Origin: Hyphomonadaceae bacterium UBA2389
Lineage (GTDB): Bacteria > Pseudomonadota > Alphaproteobacteria > Caulobacterales > Aquidulcibacteraceae
Assembly: GCA_002343395.1 (NCBI GenBank)
Contig: DDSN01000057.1
Coordinates: 1 to 17,383, forward strand
Reading direction: 5' to 3'
DNA length: 17,383 bases
Made by a program: the position numbers and the translations under genes. Below are positions 6,758-12,834 of this stretch, piece by piece. The notes beneath the pieces are model-generated. The model was not told the DNA's origin. It worked only from the letters and a program-made list of their open reading frames with translations, and did no database searches. Every line of letters begins with the position of its first letter. The stretch's first letter is position 1.

Positions 6758-7366
6758 GTGAGAGCCCTTGGCCAAGGATCGATCGCCTCGATCGTGAAGG
6801 TCGCCCTGACCATTGCGTGGTGGGTGCTGTGGGCGGCGCTTGCGGGCGTGGTCCTTGGCGCGGTCGCGTACGGCGCCCTGCACATCATGATCGGCGCCGG
6901 CTGGGTTGACGCCTCGATCCTTACCGGCGGCGAGGGCAACGTTCGCGTTGGCGGCGGCGGCGGCGATTTCCACGTCACCTATGATCAGCCTGGCGGCGCG
7001 ACCTGGCCGGTCGTGGCGCCCGCCCTGGTCATTGGCGCGGTCATGGTCATTGGCGCGCTGGTGATCGTCGGGCGGTTGCGTCGATTGTTCGACAGCTTCA
7101 CCTCAGGCGAGCCGTTCCGGCGCGAGAACGCTACCCATCTCCGGGTCATTTGGATCACGATGTTGGTGATGGAAGTGGCGCGCTATGTTTTGCTGGCCGG
7201 CGTCGCGGGCCTTTTCGCGGCCTTTGGGGCGCCGGCAGGAGCGGACGCTGATTTCAGCATCAACATCGACTTGTCGACCTGGCTTTCCATCGCCGTGCTC
7301 GTCGTGCTCGCCGAAGTCTTCCGCGAAGGCGCTCGGATGAAGGAAGAGCAGGAGCTCACCATCTGA
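6758..7366 (+). CDS. DUF2975-family membrane protein
   Basis: This 202-residue inner-membrane protein resembles the DUF2975 family, whose biochemical role is not known. There are four hydrophobic segments: about residues 10-43, 83-105, 127-150 and 168-185. Between the first two lies a Gly-rich stretch (GGEGNVRVGGGGGDF). The segment FTSGEPFRRENATHLRVI and the ending LAEVFREGARMKEEQELTI are typical of the family. The start is taken as GTG 6758 because AAGGAGG (6743-6749) sits 8 bases ahead; the frame is open further upstream, but that would run into the promoter and the rdgB start. Its stop overlaps the next ATG by one base (TGATG, 7364-7368), so it is coupled to a YozG-type HTH gene, the usual partner of DUF2975. 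Sensing or transport is possible but unsupported. Confidence 0.8.
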   Translation: MRALGQGSIASIVKVALTIAWWVLWAALAGVVLGAVAYGALHIMIGAGWVDASILTGGEGNVRVGGGGGDFHVTYDQPGGATWPVVAPALVIGAVMVIGALVIVGRLRRLFDSFTSGEPFRRENATHLRVIWITMLVMEVARYVLLAGVAGLFAAFGAPAGADADFSINIDLSTWLSIAVLVVLAEVFREGARMKEEQELTI

Positions 7367-7614
7367 TGGCGATCCGCGTCAATCTCGACCGTTTGTTGCT
7401 CGAACGACGGATGTCGTTGACCGAGCTTGCCGCTCAAGTGAACGTGACGCTGGCGAACCTCTCGATTTTGAAAACCGGCAAGGCGAAGGCGATCCGTTTC
7501 TCCACCCTCAACAAGCTGTGCCGGGCGCTGGAATGCCAGCCGGGAGAACTGCTTGCTTATGAGCCGAGCGCCGCCGACGCGCTTGAGGAAGCCGCCGATC
7601 AGGCCGCGGAATAG
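7366..7614 (+). CDS. Small HTH regulator, Xre/YozG type
   Basis: This 82-residue protein is mostly one Cro/C1-type helix-turn-helix: LLLERRMSLTELAAQVNVTL (about 9-28) gives the first helices, LANLSILKTGKAKAIRF the recognition part, and STLNKLCRALECQPGELLAY the closing helices. A short acidic tail follows. This is the YozG-like subgroup found beside DUF2975 membrane proteins. The start overlaps the DUF2975 stop by one base. The pair probably forms a self-controlled unit, with the palindrome at 6706-6717 as a candidate operator. Its 3' end overlaps the convergent dgkA-like gene by 16 bases, so transcription through either gene would make antisense RNA to the other's end. Confidence 0.88.
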   Translation: MAIRVNLDRLLLERRMSLTELAAQVNVTLANLSILKTGKAKAIRFSTLNKLCRALECQPGELLAYEPSAADALEEAADQAAE

Positions 7615-7973
7615 CGCAACGCGTACGGCAAAAACGTAATCAAGCCGATCAGAACGGCTGCGGCCGCGCAAACCAAAACGGCGGCCGCCGCGATGTCCTT
7701 CGAGAGCTTTACCGAGTTGTGAAACTCGGGCGAGACAACGTCGCAGAGGTGCTCGAACGCGGTGTTGATCGCCTCCGCGGCCCAGACCAACGCGATCGCG
7801 GTGACGAGCCAGCGCCAATCGTCCGCACTGACTCGCATCAGCGCGCCCGCGACGACGACCGCAAGCGTCGCTAAAAGGTGGATCCAGGCGTTGTGCTGGG
7901 TGCGCAGCATGTAGGCGAAGCCCGCGAAGGCGTGGGCGAAGCTTTTCAATCGGGCGCCCAGGCTGAATGTCAT
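7599..7973 (-). CDS. dgkA: Diacylglycerol kinase family protein (lipid kinase DgkA type)
   Basis: This 124-residue integral membrane kinase belongs to the DgkA family, which phosphorylates diacylglycerol or, in related members, undecaprenol using ATP. It has a cytoplasmic N-terminal amphipathic part (LKSFAHAFAGFAYMLRTQHN) and three membrane helices at about residues 30-47, 53-70 and 95-117. The signature is EAINTAFEHLCDVVSPEF (about 66-83), with the catalytic/metal Glu residues, followed by KLSKDIAAAAVLV. The HNSVKLSKDIAAAAVL form is closer to the undecaprenol-kinase-like branch than to E. coli DgkA, so the lipid substrate is uncertain. The start ATG overlaps the rph stop in ATGA (7973-7970), making this the second gene of an rph-dgkA unit, an unusual partner for rph. 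Confidence 0.9.
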   Translation of the reverse strand: MTFSLGARLKSFAHAFAGFAYMLRTQHNAWIHLLATLAVVVAGALMRVSADDWRWLVTAIALVWAAEAINTAFEHLCDVVSPEFHNSVKLSKDIAAAAVLVCAAAAVLIGLITFLPYALRYSAA

Positions 7974-8683
7974 GGCGCCGCCGCGCGCTGCAATTCGAAC
8001 AAGCGCCCGCAGCCAAGCTTCGCAAGGCGGATCAGCTCCGCGAACTCTTCATCGGTGAACGGACGCTGCTCGCCCGTCGCCTGCACTTCAATGAGCCGCC
8101 AATCGCCCGCCATCACGAAGTTGCAGTCCACTTCCGCGCTTGAATCCTCGGCGTAGTCGATGTCGAGGATCGGCGCGCCCGCGACAACTCCGCATGAGAT
8201 CGCCGCCACCTGCCCAGTAATTGGCGAGGCCTTCAACACCTTCTCTTCGACGAGATAGGCGCAAGCCTTCGCGAGCGCGACCCAGGCGCCGGTTATGGCG
8301 GCGGTGCGCGTGCCGCCATCAGCCTGGAGCACGTCGCAATCAAGCGTGATCGTGCGGTCGCCAAGCGCTTTCAGATCAACCACCGACCGCAAACTGCGCC
8401 CGATCAGGCGCTGTATCTCCTGCGTGCGTCCGGACTGTTTGCCTTGCGCGGCCTCTCGGCGGCCCCTGGTGTGGGTTGCGCGCGGCAGCATGCCGTACTC
8501 GCCGGTGACCCAACCCTTCCCCTGGCCCTTCAGCCAGCCCGGCACGCCCTGTTCGACAGAGGCCGTGCAGAGCACGTGGGTCGCGCCGAATTTCGCGAGG
8601 CAAGACCCTTCAGCATAGCGGGATACCCCCGTTTCGAGGGTAATTTCTCGCAATTGATCGGCGGCTCGTCCGGACGGGCGCAT
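7970..8683 (-). CDS. rph: Ribonuclease PH
   Basis: This 237-residue phosphorolytic 3'-to-5' exoribonuclease trims tRNA 3' ends; the enzyme is a hexamer. Family blocks are MRPSGRAADQLR at the start, GWVTGEYGMLPRATHTR (phosphate-binding and RNA-contact region), GRTQEIQRLIGRSLR, CDVLQADGGTRTAAITGAWV, and EDSSAEVDCNFVM with the metal-binding Asp residues. I start at ATG 8683 because AAGGA lies 5 bases ahead and the protein then begins exactly as other RNase PHs do; the frame is open up to 8821 but those residues are not family-like. It overlaps dgkA by ATGA. In many alphaproteobacteria the gene after rph is rdgB; here that link is broken. Confidence 0.96.
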   Translation of the reverse strand: MRPSGRAADQLREITLETGVSRYAEGSCLAKFGATHVLCTASVEQGVPGWLKGQGKGWVTGEYGMLPRATHTRGRREAAQGKQSGRTQEIQRLIGRSLRSVVDLKALGDRTITLDCDVLQADGGTRTAAITGAWVALAKACAYLVEEKVLKASPITGQVAAISCGVVAGAPILDIDYAEDSSAEVDCNFVMAGDWRLIEVQATGEQRPFTDEEFAELIRLAKLGCGRLFELQRAAAP

Positions 8684-8720
8684 GGGGTTCCTTATGGCGG
8701 TCATAGGTTTGTTTGGTCGA

Positions 8721-8741
8721 GTTAGGTTGTTTTGACCTAAC
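8721..8741. promoter_or_regulatory. Inverted repeat GTTAGGT-N7-ACCTAAC at the rph promoter
   Basis: Two perfect 7-base arms (8721-8727 and 8735-8741) flank a 7-base spacer. The repeat covers the predicted transcription start of rph-dgkA, so it could be a repressor site or a 5'-UTR hairpin. A second, imperfect dyad with the same spacer length and the same CCTAAC core lies at 8854-8876, on the ATPase side. It is not a CIRCE element, since the arms do not match TTAGCACTC. Confidence 0.45.
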
Positions 8742-8742
8742 T

Positions 8743-8771
8743 TTTCTATTGTCGGAGTATTCTCGCTGCAA
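8743..8771 (-). promoter_or_regulatory. Possible rph-dgkA promoter
   Basis: On the minus strand, TTGCAG (8771-8766), a 17-base spacer and TAGAAA (8748-8743) form a reasonable promoter 60 bases before the rph ATG. The predicted start would fall in the inverted repeat at 8721-8741. Consensus-based only. Confidence 0.4.
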
Positions 8772-8853
8772 GCGACAGCCGCTTGGCGCAAACCCCGGAC
8801 AAAGTCGAGCACATCGACCAATAGAATTCTTTGGCCCGGTTCGCCCGACTCAG

Positions 8854-8876
8854 CCTAACAATGCTCAGTTGTTTGG
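8854..8876. promoter_or_regulatory. Imperfect dyad CCTAACAA-N7-TTGTTTGG
   Basis: Eight-base arms (8854-8861 and 8869-8876) pair at seven of eight positions around a 7-base spacer, 40 bases before the ATPase start. It shares the CCTAAC core and spacing with the dyad at 8721-8741. The surrounding 232-base gap is AT-richer than the rest of the window and repeats TAACAA/TTGTT-like words, and I see no gene in it. Confidence 0.35.
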
Positions 8877-8915
8877 TTAAAAGCGGCAAACTTCCACTAA
8901 CAAACCGATAAACCC

Positions 8916-10094
8916 ATGAAGTCGAGCTTCAATCCCTACAACCCCGGCGCGGGCACCCCTCCCCCGGAGCTCGCGGGCCGAGACCCCTTGATCGACCATG
9001 CCCGCACCGCCATCGAGCGGGTCAAGAACGGACGGTCTTCCAAGAGCTTCGTCATGCTCGGGCTGCGGGGCGTGGGCAAAACGGTGCTGCTCAACGAGTT
9101 CGAGCAACTGGCGGAATCGCAAGGCTGCCAAACCGCGATGCTCGAGACCGACCCCGACAAGCCGCTCGCGGCGCAATTAGCGCCGCTGCTTCACCGGGTC
9201 CTGCTCCGGCTTGATCGCGTGAAGAAGGCCGGCGCCGATCTCAACAACGCGTTCGGCGCGCTGCGCGCTTTCGCCGCCGCCTTCAAGGTGCAGCTTGGCG
9301 ACCTTGAGTTCGGGCTTGTCTCGGCGCCGGCCACGGGCGATCTCGTCATCGACCTCACTGACCTCTTCGTCGCGATTGGAGAGGCCGCCAAGAAACGCGA
9401 CAGCGCGGTCGTGCTGCTGATCGACGAAATCCAATATGTGCAGAAAGGCGATCTCGGAGCGCTCATCATGGCGCTGCACAAAATCTCGCAACGCCAACTG
9501 CCGGTGCTGTTGTTCGGCGGCGGTCTTCCGCAATTGGCGAAGCTGGCGGGCGACGCGAAATCCTATGCCGAGCGACTGTTCGACTATCCCCCGATCGGGG
9601 CGTTGGATGAGCAAAGCGCGCGCCAAGCGCTGGCCGCGCCGGCCGAACGCGAAAGCGTACGCTACAGCGAGGACGCCCTCGACTACGTGATCGCCCAAAC
9701 CGGGTGCTATCCGTTTTTCCTCCAAGTGTGGGGCTCGCATTGCTGGGACGCGGCGTCGAAATCGCCGATCACTCTCGCCGACGCCAAGCGCGCGAGCGCC
9801 AATGCAATCGCCGCGTTGGATGAAGGCATTTTCAAGGTTCGCCTCGCGCGGCTCACCGAGCGCCAGAAGGCTTACGCGCGCGCGATGGCGGATTTCGGCC
9901 CCGAGCCCGTGAACTCGTCGGATGTCGCGACCGCTTTGGGCCTAAGCTTGAGTCAAGCTGCGCCCATTCGTGACGAGCTTATCAAGAAAGGCATGGCCTA
10001 TTCGCCCGAGCGCGGCCTGATTGGCTTTACCGTGCCCAAATTCGATGAGTATTTGCGCCGCGCGATGCCGAACAAAAAAGGCAAGGCCAGTTAA
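8916..10094 (+). CDS. AAA-type ATPase with C-terminal winged helix, function unknown
   Basis: This 392-residue protein starts with a family-like NPYNPGAGTPPPELAGRD (residues 6-23), a lead-in seen in stand-alone archaeal-ATPase/AAA_16-like proteins. Walker A is GLRGVGKT (49-56) and Walker B is VVLLIDE (165-171, Asp170 and Glu171). LLFGGGLPQL (198-207) is the sensor-1 region. A lid domain follows (about 225-300) with a TGCYPFFLQVWG motif, then a winged-helix-like end (about 311-385) closing with FTVPKFDEYLRR. The architecture recalls Cdc6/Orc-like or STAND-type P-loop proteins, and DNA binding is possible. No effector domain is present. ATG 8916 has no clear Shine-Dalgarno, but the conserved N-terminus supports it. 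The gene overlaps the convergent protease-like gene by 4 bases and lies between rph and hrcA, where related genomes often have nothing. I cannot assign a process. Confidence 0.8.
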   Translation: MKSSFNPYNPGAGTPPPELAGRDPLIDHARTAIERVKNGRSSKSFVMLGLRGVGKTVLLNEFEQLAESQGCQTAMLETDPDKPLAAQLAPLLHRVLLRLDRVKKAGADLNNAFGALRAFAAAFKVQLGDLEFGLVSAPATGDLVIDLTDLFVAIGEAAKKRDSAVVLLIDEIQYVQKGDLGALIMALHKISQRQLPVLLFGGGLPQLAKLAGDAKSYAERLFDYPPIGALDEQSARQALAAPAERESVRYSEDALDYVIAQTGCYPFFLQVWGSHCWDAASKSPITLADAKRASANAIAALDEGIFKVRLARLTERQKAYARAMADFGPEPVNSSDVATALGLSLSQAAPIRDELIKKGMAYSPERGLIGFTVPKFDEYLRRAMPNKKGKAS

Positions 10095-10954
10095 CCAGCG
10101 GCGCAACGCAAGATCATCCGTCGCGCGCGGCGATCCACGCTAACCGACGAACACCCCGCGAGCGCCTGCCGACCGACCCACACATTGGGCGGCGGCGGCT
10201 CTCCCTCGCCAACCACCACGATGGACTCTTCGTCCAACGCGCCAAGCAACGGCGCCCGCGTGCGCGCGACGCCGGGGTTCAGCGGCAATCCCTCGATCGT
10301 CAGTGCTGTGCGCACCGGCTGGGTTTGCGCGCGCAGGCCCAGCACCATGGGGGTTTCAGTATGCGCCCCATCGGCGGCGATCGCGCCCGCTTCGTCGAGA
10401 CGCGCCGAAGCGGTGCGGTTGAACGTGGTGGCGGCGTTGGCGAGATCGAATGAGAACTTCACCTCGACCCCGGCAAGCGAGGTTCGGCCCTCCCAAATGT
10501 CGGCGTTCCGAAGCGGAATGGCGATCTCGCGCTCAGCAGCCGATCCTGGGGCGAGCGCGACGGTCACGATGTCGAAGGGCAGCGCGCCGGGACCAATGAT
10601 GCCGTCGGCGCGGCTGGTCGCCGGCACGTTGAAGATACCCGTTATCGCGCGCATGTCGCCACCGTCGGCGAACACGATGCGCGGCCGGGCGACACGGCCC
10701 CGTATGCGCGAATCATCCAGCGCCGCCGCGGCCGAGACGAAAGGCACGCGCCGGACGCCAAGGCGCTCGGCGGCGTCGGGATTGAGCACAAGCATGTCCG
10801 GCATGCGCAAATCGACTTCGAGGCGAACGGGGTGACCATTAATTTCGGCGCGGATGATGGGAACCGGGTCAGCGGACAGCGTGACGGCCTCTTCCGCCCG
10901 CGCCGCGGTCGCCGCCCCCATGAACACGAGCAAACCCAAAATCGCCAGGCGCAT
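10091..10954 (-). CDS. Periplasmic retropepsin-like protein lacking catalytic DTG
   Basis: This 287-residue protein has a Sec signal (MRLAILGLLVFMGAATAARA, residues 1-20) and two lobes that read like retropepsin/aspartyl-protease repeats. Lobe 1 has VRLEVDLRMPDMLVLNPDAA (43-62) and then ADGIIGPGALPFD. Lobe 2 has VKFSFDLANAATTFNR (165-180), ending NVWVGRQALAGCSSVSVD (257-274). In catalytic members the Asp is followed by Thr-Gly; here the sequences are Asp48-Leu-Arg and Asp170-Leu-Ala, so both sites look inactive. Cys268 and Cys284 could form a disulfide. I place the start at ATG 10954, where the signal peptide begins and GAAAGGGG precedes; the frame is open to 11017. A binding or scaffold role is possible. 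The family call rests on pattern memory and is moderate. Confidence 0.65.
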   Translation of the reverse strand: MRLAILGLLVFMGAATAARAEEAVTLSADPVPIIRAEINGHPVRLEVDLRMPDMLVLNPDAAERLGVRRVPFVSAAAALDDSRIRGRVARPRIVFADGGDMRAITGIFNVPATSRADGIIGPGALPFDIVTVALAPGSAAEREIAIPLRNADIWEGRTSLAGVEVKFSFDLANAATTFNRTASARLDEAGAIAADGAHTETPMVLGLRAQTQPVRTALTIEGLPLNPGVARTRAPLLGALDEESIVVVGEGEPPPPNVWVGRQALAGCSSVSVDRRARRMILRCAAG

Positions 10955-11020
10955 CGGCAAACCCCTTTCGGCGGGGCGGGTCGCCCACGATGGCGGCGCT
11001 TTCAAGACCAGCGCCATGAC

Positions 11021-11048
11021 TTGCGCGATTTGTCATCTTCGCTACCTA
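11021..11048 (+). promoter_or_regulatory. Probable hrcA-grpE promoter, implying a leaderless mRNA
   Basis: TTGCGC (11021-11026), a 16-base spacer and TACCTA (11043-11048) end only 7 bases before ATG 11056. The -10 region GCTACCTA also resembles the alphaproteobacterial housekeeping form GCTANAWC. Transcription would start at or next to the ATG, and no Shine-Dalgarno is present in front of it. Confidence 0.45.
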
Positions 11049-11055
11049 AACGCCC

Positions 11056-12138
11056 ATGGCGAACCGGCCCTCCCCCGCCGATCTCTCCACGCTCGATGCT
11101 CGAGCACGGGAAATCTTTCGAGAGATCGTCGAATCCTATTTGACGACGGGCGAACCCGTTGGCTCGCGCACGCTCTCCAAGCTGGGCGGCGTCGGACTCT
11201 CCGCGGCTTCAATCCGCAACACGATGGCCGACCTCGCCGCGCTCGGCTTGCTGGAAGCGCCGCACGCAATGGCCGGACGGCGCCCGACCCAAGTCGGCCT
11301 GCGGTTCTTCGTCGATAGTCTGCTGCAACTTGGCGACCTGCCGGACGATGAAAAGCGTGACATTGACGCGCGCATCGGCACCGCTGGCGCAAGCCCGCAG
11401 GAAGTGCTGGGCGCCGCCTCGGAGCTGCTCTCCGGACTAGCCGGCGGCGCGGGCCTGGTGGTGACGCCCGAACGCGAAGCGCCGGTACGGCATGCGGAAA
11501 TCGTTCCTATCGGCGCGGATCAGGCACTGCTCGTGCTGGTGTTCGAAGACAACCAGGTTGAGAATCGTATTCTCCGCTTGCCGCCTGGCATGCCGCCGGG
11601 CGCGCTGACGGAAGCCGCCAACTACCTGAACGCGCGCTTCAAGGGCAAAACTCTCGCCGAAGCGCGCGTCGCCGCCGGCGACGCGTTGAATCGAGATCGC
11701 GCCGCGCTCGACCAAGCGGCCGCAAAGCTGATTGAGAGCGGGTTAGTGGAGTGGTCTGGCGAAGACCCCACCTACGGCCGTTCGCTTATCGTGCGCGGCC
11801 GCGGCAACCTCTTGAAGGACCAGCAAGCCGTCGCCGATTTGGAGCGCGCGCGTCAGCTGTTCGACGATCTCGAAAAAACCCGCGAACTGATCCATGTGCT
11901 CGACTTGGCGCGCGAAGGCGATGCGGTTCGGGTGTTTATCGGGTCGGAGAACGCCCTGTTCTCGCTTTCCGGTTCAAGCTTGATCGTTGCGCCCTATATG
12001 AACGCCGAGAGGCGGGTCGTCGGCGCGCTTGGCGTCATCGGCCCCACTCGGTTGAACTATGCGCGGGTCATTCCGGTTGTGGATTATACGGCGCGCGTGG
12101 TCGGGCGGCTGCTCGATGCGCGCGGGCTTGAACGTTGA
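11056..12138 (+). CDS. hrcA: Heat-inducible transcription repressor HrcA
   Basis: This 360-residue repressor binds CIRCE elements (usually at groESL) and is kept active by the GroE chaperonin. The N-terminal winged helix contains REIFREIVESYLTTGEPVGS (about 16-35) and LSAASIRNTMADLAALGLLE (about 46-65), followed by a GRRPTQVGLRFFVD linker. The middle GAF-like and dimerisation regions include IVPIGADQALLVLVFEDNQV, and the C-terminus has the signature GVIGPTRLNYARVIPVVDY. ATG 11056 is the only sensible start, and it lacks a Shine-Dalgarno. I found no CIRCE repeat in the window, so HrcA's targets are elsewhere. The stop (TGA 12136-12138) is followed 11 bases later by the grpE ATG. hrcA-grpE is a widespread pair. 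Confidence 0.96.
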   Translation: MANRPSPADLSTLDARAREIFREIVESYLTTGEPVGSRTLSKLGGVGLSAASIRNTMADLAALGLLEAPHAMAGRRPTQVGLRFFVDSLLQLGDLPDDEKRDIDARIGTAGASPQEVLGAASELLSGLAGGAGLVVTPEREAPVRHAEIVPIGADQALLVLVFEDNQVENRILRLPPGMPPGALTEAANYLNARFKGKTLAEARVAAGDALNRDRAALDQAAAKLIESGLVEWSGEDPTYGRSLIVRGRGNLLKDQQAVADLERARQLFDDLEKTRELIHVLDLAREGDAVRVFIGSENALFSLSGSSLIVAPYMNAERRVVGALGVIGPTRLNYARVIPVVDYTARVVGRLLDARGLER

Positions 12139-12149
12139 ATGAGGGATGC

Positions 12150-12698
12150 ATGAGCGAAGACGCGAACCACATGGAAAAAGACGGGCCCACGGACGACGCC
12201 AAGGCGATTGACGTCGCTGCGCTGCAGACCGAACTCGCCAAGGCCAAGGACGACATGCTGCGCGCGCTCGCCGAAGCGGAAAACACCAGACGCCGCGCTG
12301 AGCGCCAAGTCAGCGAAGCGCGCACCTATGCGATCGACCGTTTCGCGGGCGACCTGCTTCCAGTAGCGGATACGCTCGCGCGCGCCCTGCAAGCCGCGCC
12401 GCGCAATGGCGCGGACGAGGCATTGAACAACCTCCTCACCGGCCTCGAACTCACGGAACGCACGCTGATCGATACGTTTTCGCGACATGGCCTCAAACGC
12501 GTCGGCGCCAAGGGCGATGCGTTTGATCCCAACATCCATCAGGCGGTGGCTCAAGCGCCGTCGGACCAAGCGCCCGGGATCATCCTTGAGGTCATGCAGC
12601 CCGGCTATATGCTGGGCGATCGCACGCTGCGCGCGGCCATGGTGTTGGTGTCGGCCGGCGGCCAAACCCACGCCGCCACGGTCGACATCAAGGTCTAA
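12150..12698 (+). CDS. grpE: Nucleotide exchange factor GrpE
   Basis: This 182-residue cytoplasmic co-chaperone drives ADP release from DnaK. It has an acidic, disordered N-terminus, then a long coiled-coil helix (about residues 22-65, including AEAENTRRRAERQVSEAR), a helical bundle with FAGDLLPVADTLARALQ, and the C-terminal beta domain with the GrpE signature LEVMQPGYMLGDRTLRAAMV. I choose ATG 12150 because GAGGGA (12141-12146) precedes it; the frame could also start at TTG 12135 within the hrcA stop, but that adds five residues without a ribosome site. It is co-transcribed with hrcA. dnaK is not in the window. Confidence 0.96.
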   Translation: MSEDANHMEKDGPTDDAKAIDVAALQTELAKAKDDMLRALAEAENTRRRAERQVSEARTYAIDRFAGDLLPVADTLARALQAAPRNGADEALNNLLTGLELTERTLIDTFSRHGLKRVGAKGDAFDPNIHQAVAQAPSDQAPGIILEVMQPGYMLGDRTLRAAMVLVSAGGQTHAATVDIKV

Positions 12699-12728
12699 TT
12701 TCAACACGAGATATGCGGTTTGTCCGCC

Positions 12729-12742
12729 ACGCCCTGCGGCGT
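12729..12742 (+). terminator. Weak hairpin after grpE
   Basis: ACGCC-CTGC-GGCGT (12729-12742) forms a five-pair stem with a four-base loop, 30 bases after the grpE stop. A short AAAATCTCTTTT stretch follows about ten bases later. It could end the hrcA-grpE transcript, but the stem is short and the T-run is not adjacent. Confidence 0.25.
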
Positions 12743-12778
12743 TGGGGCGCAAAATCTCTTTTCCGCCCGAATTCCGCT

Positions 12779-12807
12779 TTGCGCGCCCCATGACAGGGCG
12801 TTAACCA
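12779..12807 (+). promoter_or_regulatory. Possible promoter of the PPC-domain gene
   Basis: TTGCGC (12779-12784), a 17-base spacer and TAACCA (12802-12807) sit 27 bases before ATG 12835. A small inverted repeat CGCCC/GGGCG (12784-12788, 12796-12800) lies in the spacer. Consensus-based only. Confidence 0.35.
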
Positions 12808-12834
12808 TGTTCCGTTGATTTGAGGGAGGATCCC

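Noticed and set aside
8721..8741. The same inverted repeat as a CIRCE element for HrcA
   Set aside because: CIRCE is TTAGCACTC-N9-GAGTGCTAA; the arms and the 7-base spacer here do not match.
8721..8750. Inverted repeat followed by TTTTCT as an intrinsic terminator on the plus strand
   Set aside because: No plus-strand gene ends here; the next upstream genes run in the other direction. The location on the rph promoter favours an operator or 5'-UTR element.
8684..8821. N-terminal extension of RNase PH (46 extra codons)
   Set aside because: The extension is not family-like, overlaps the predicted promoter, and ATG 8683 has its own ribosome site and the canonical MRPSGR beginning.
8854..8915. 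A housekeeping promoter for the ATPase gene
   Set aside because: The best -35/-10 pairing I found needs a 19-base spacer and weak hexamers, so I do not annotate it.
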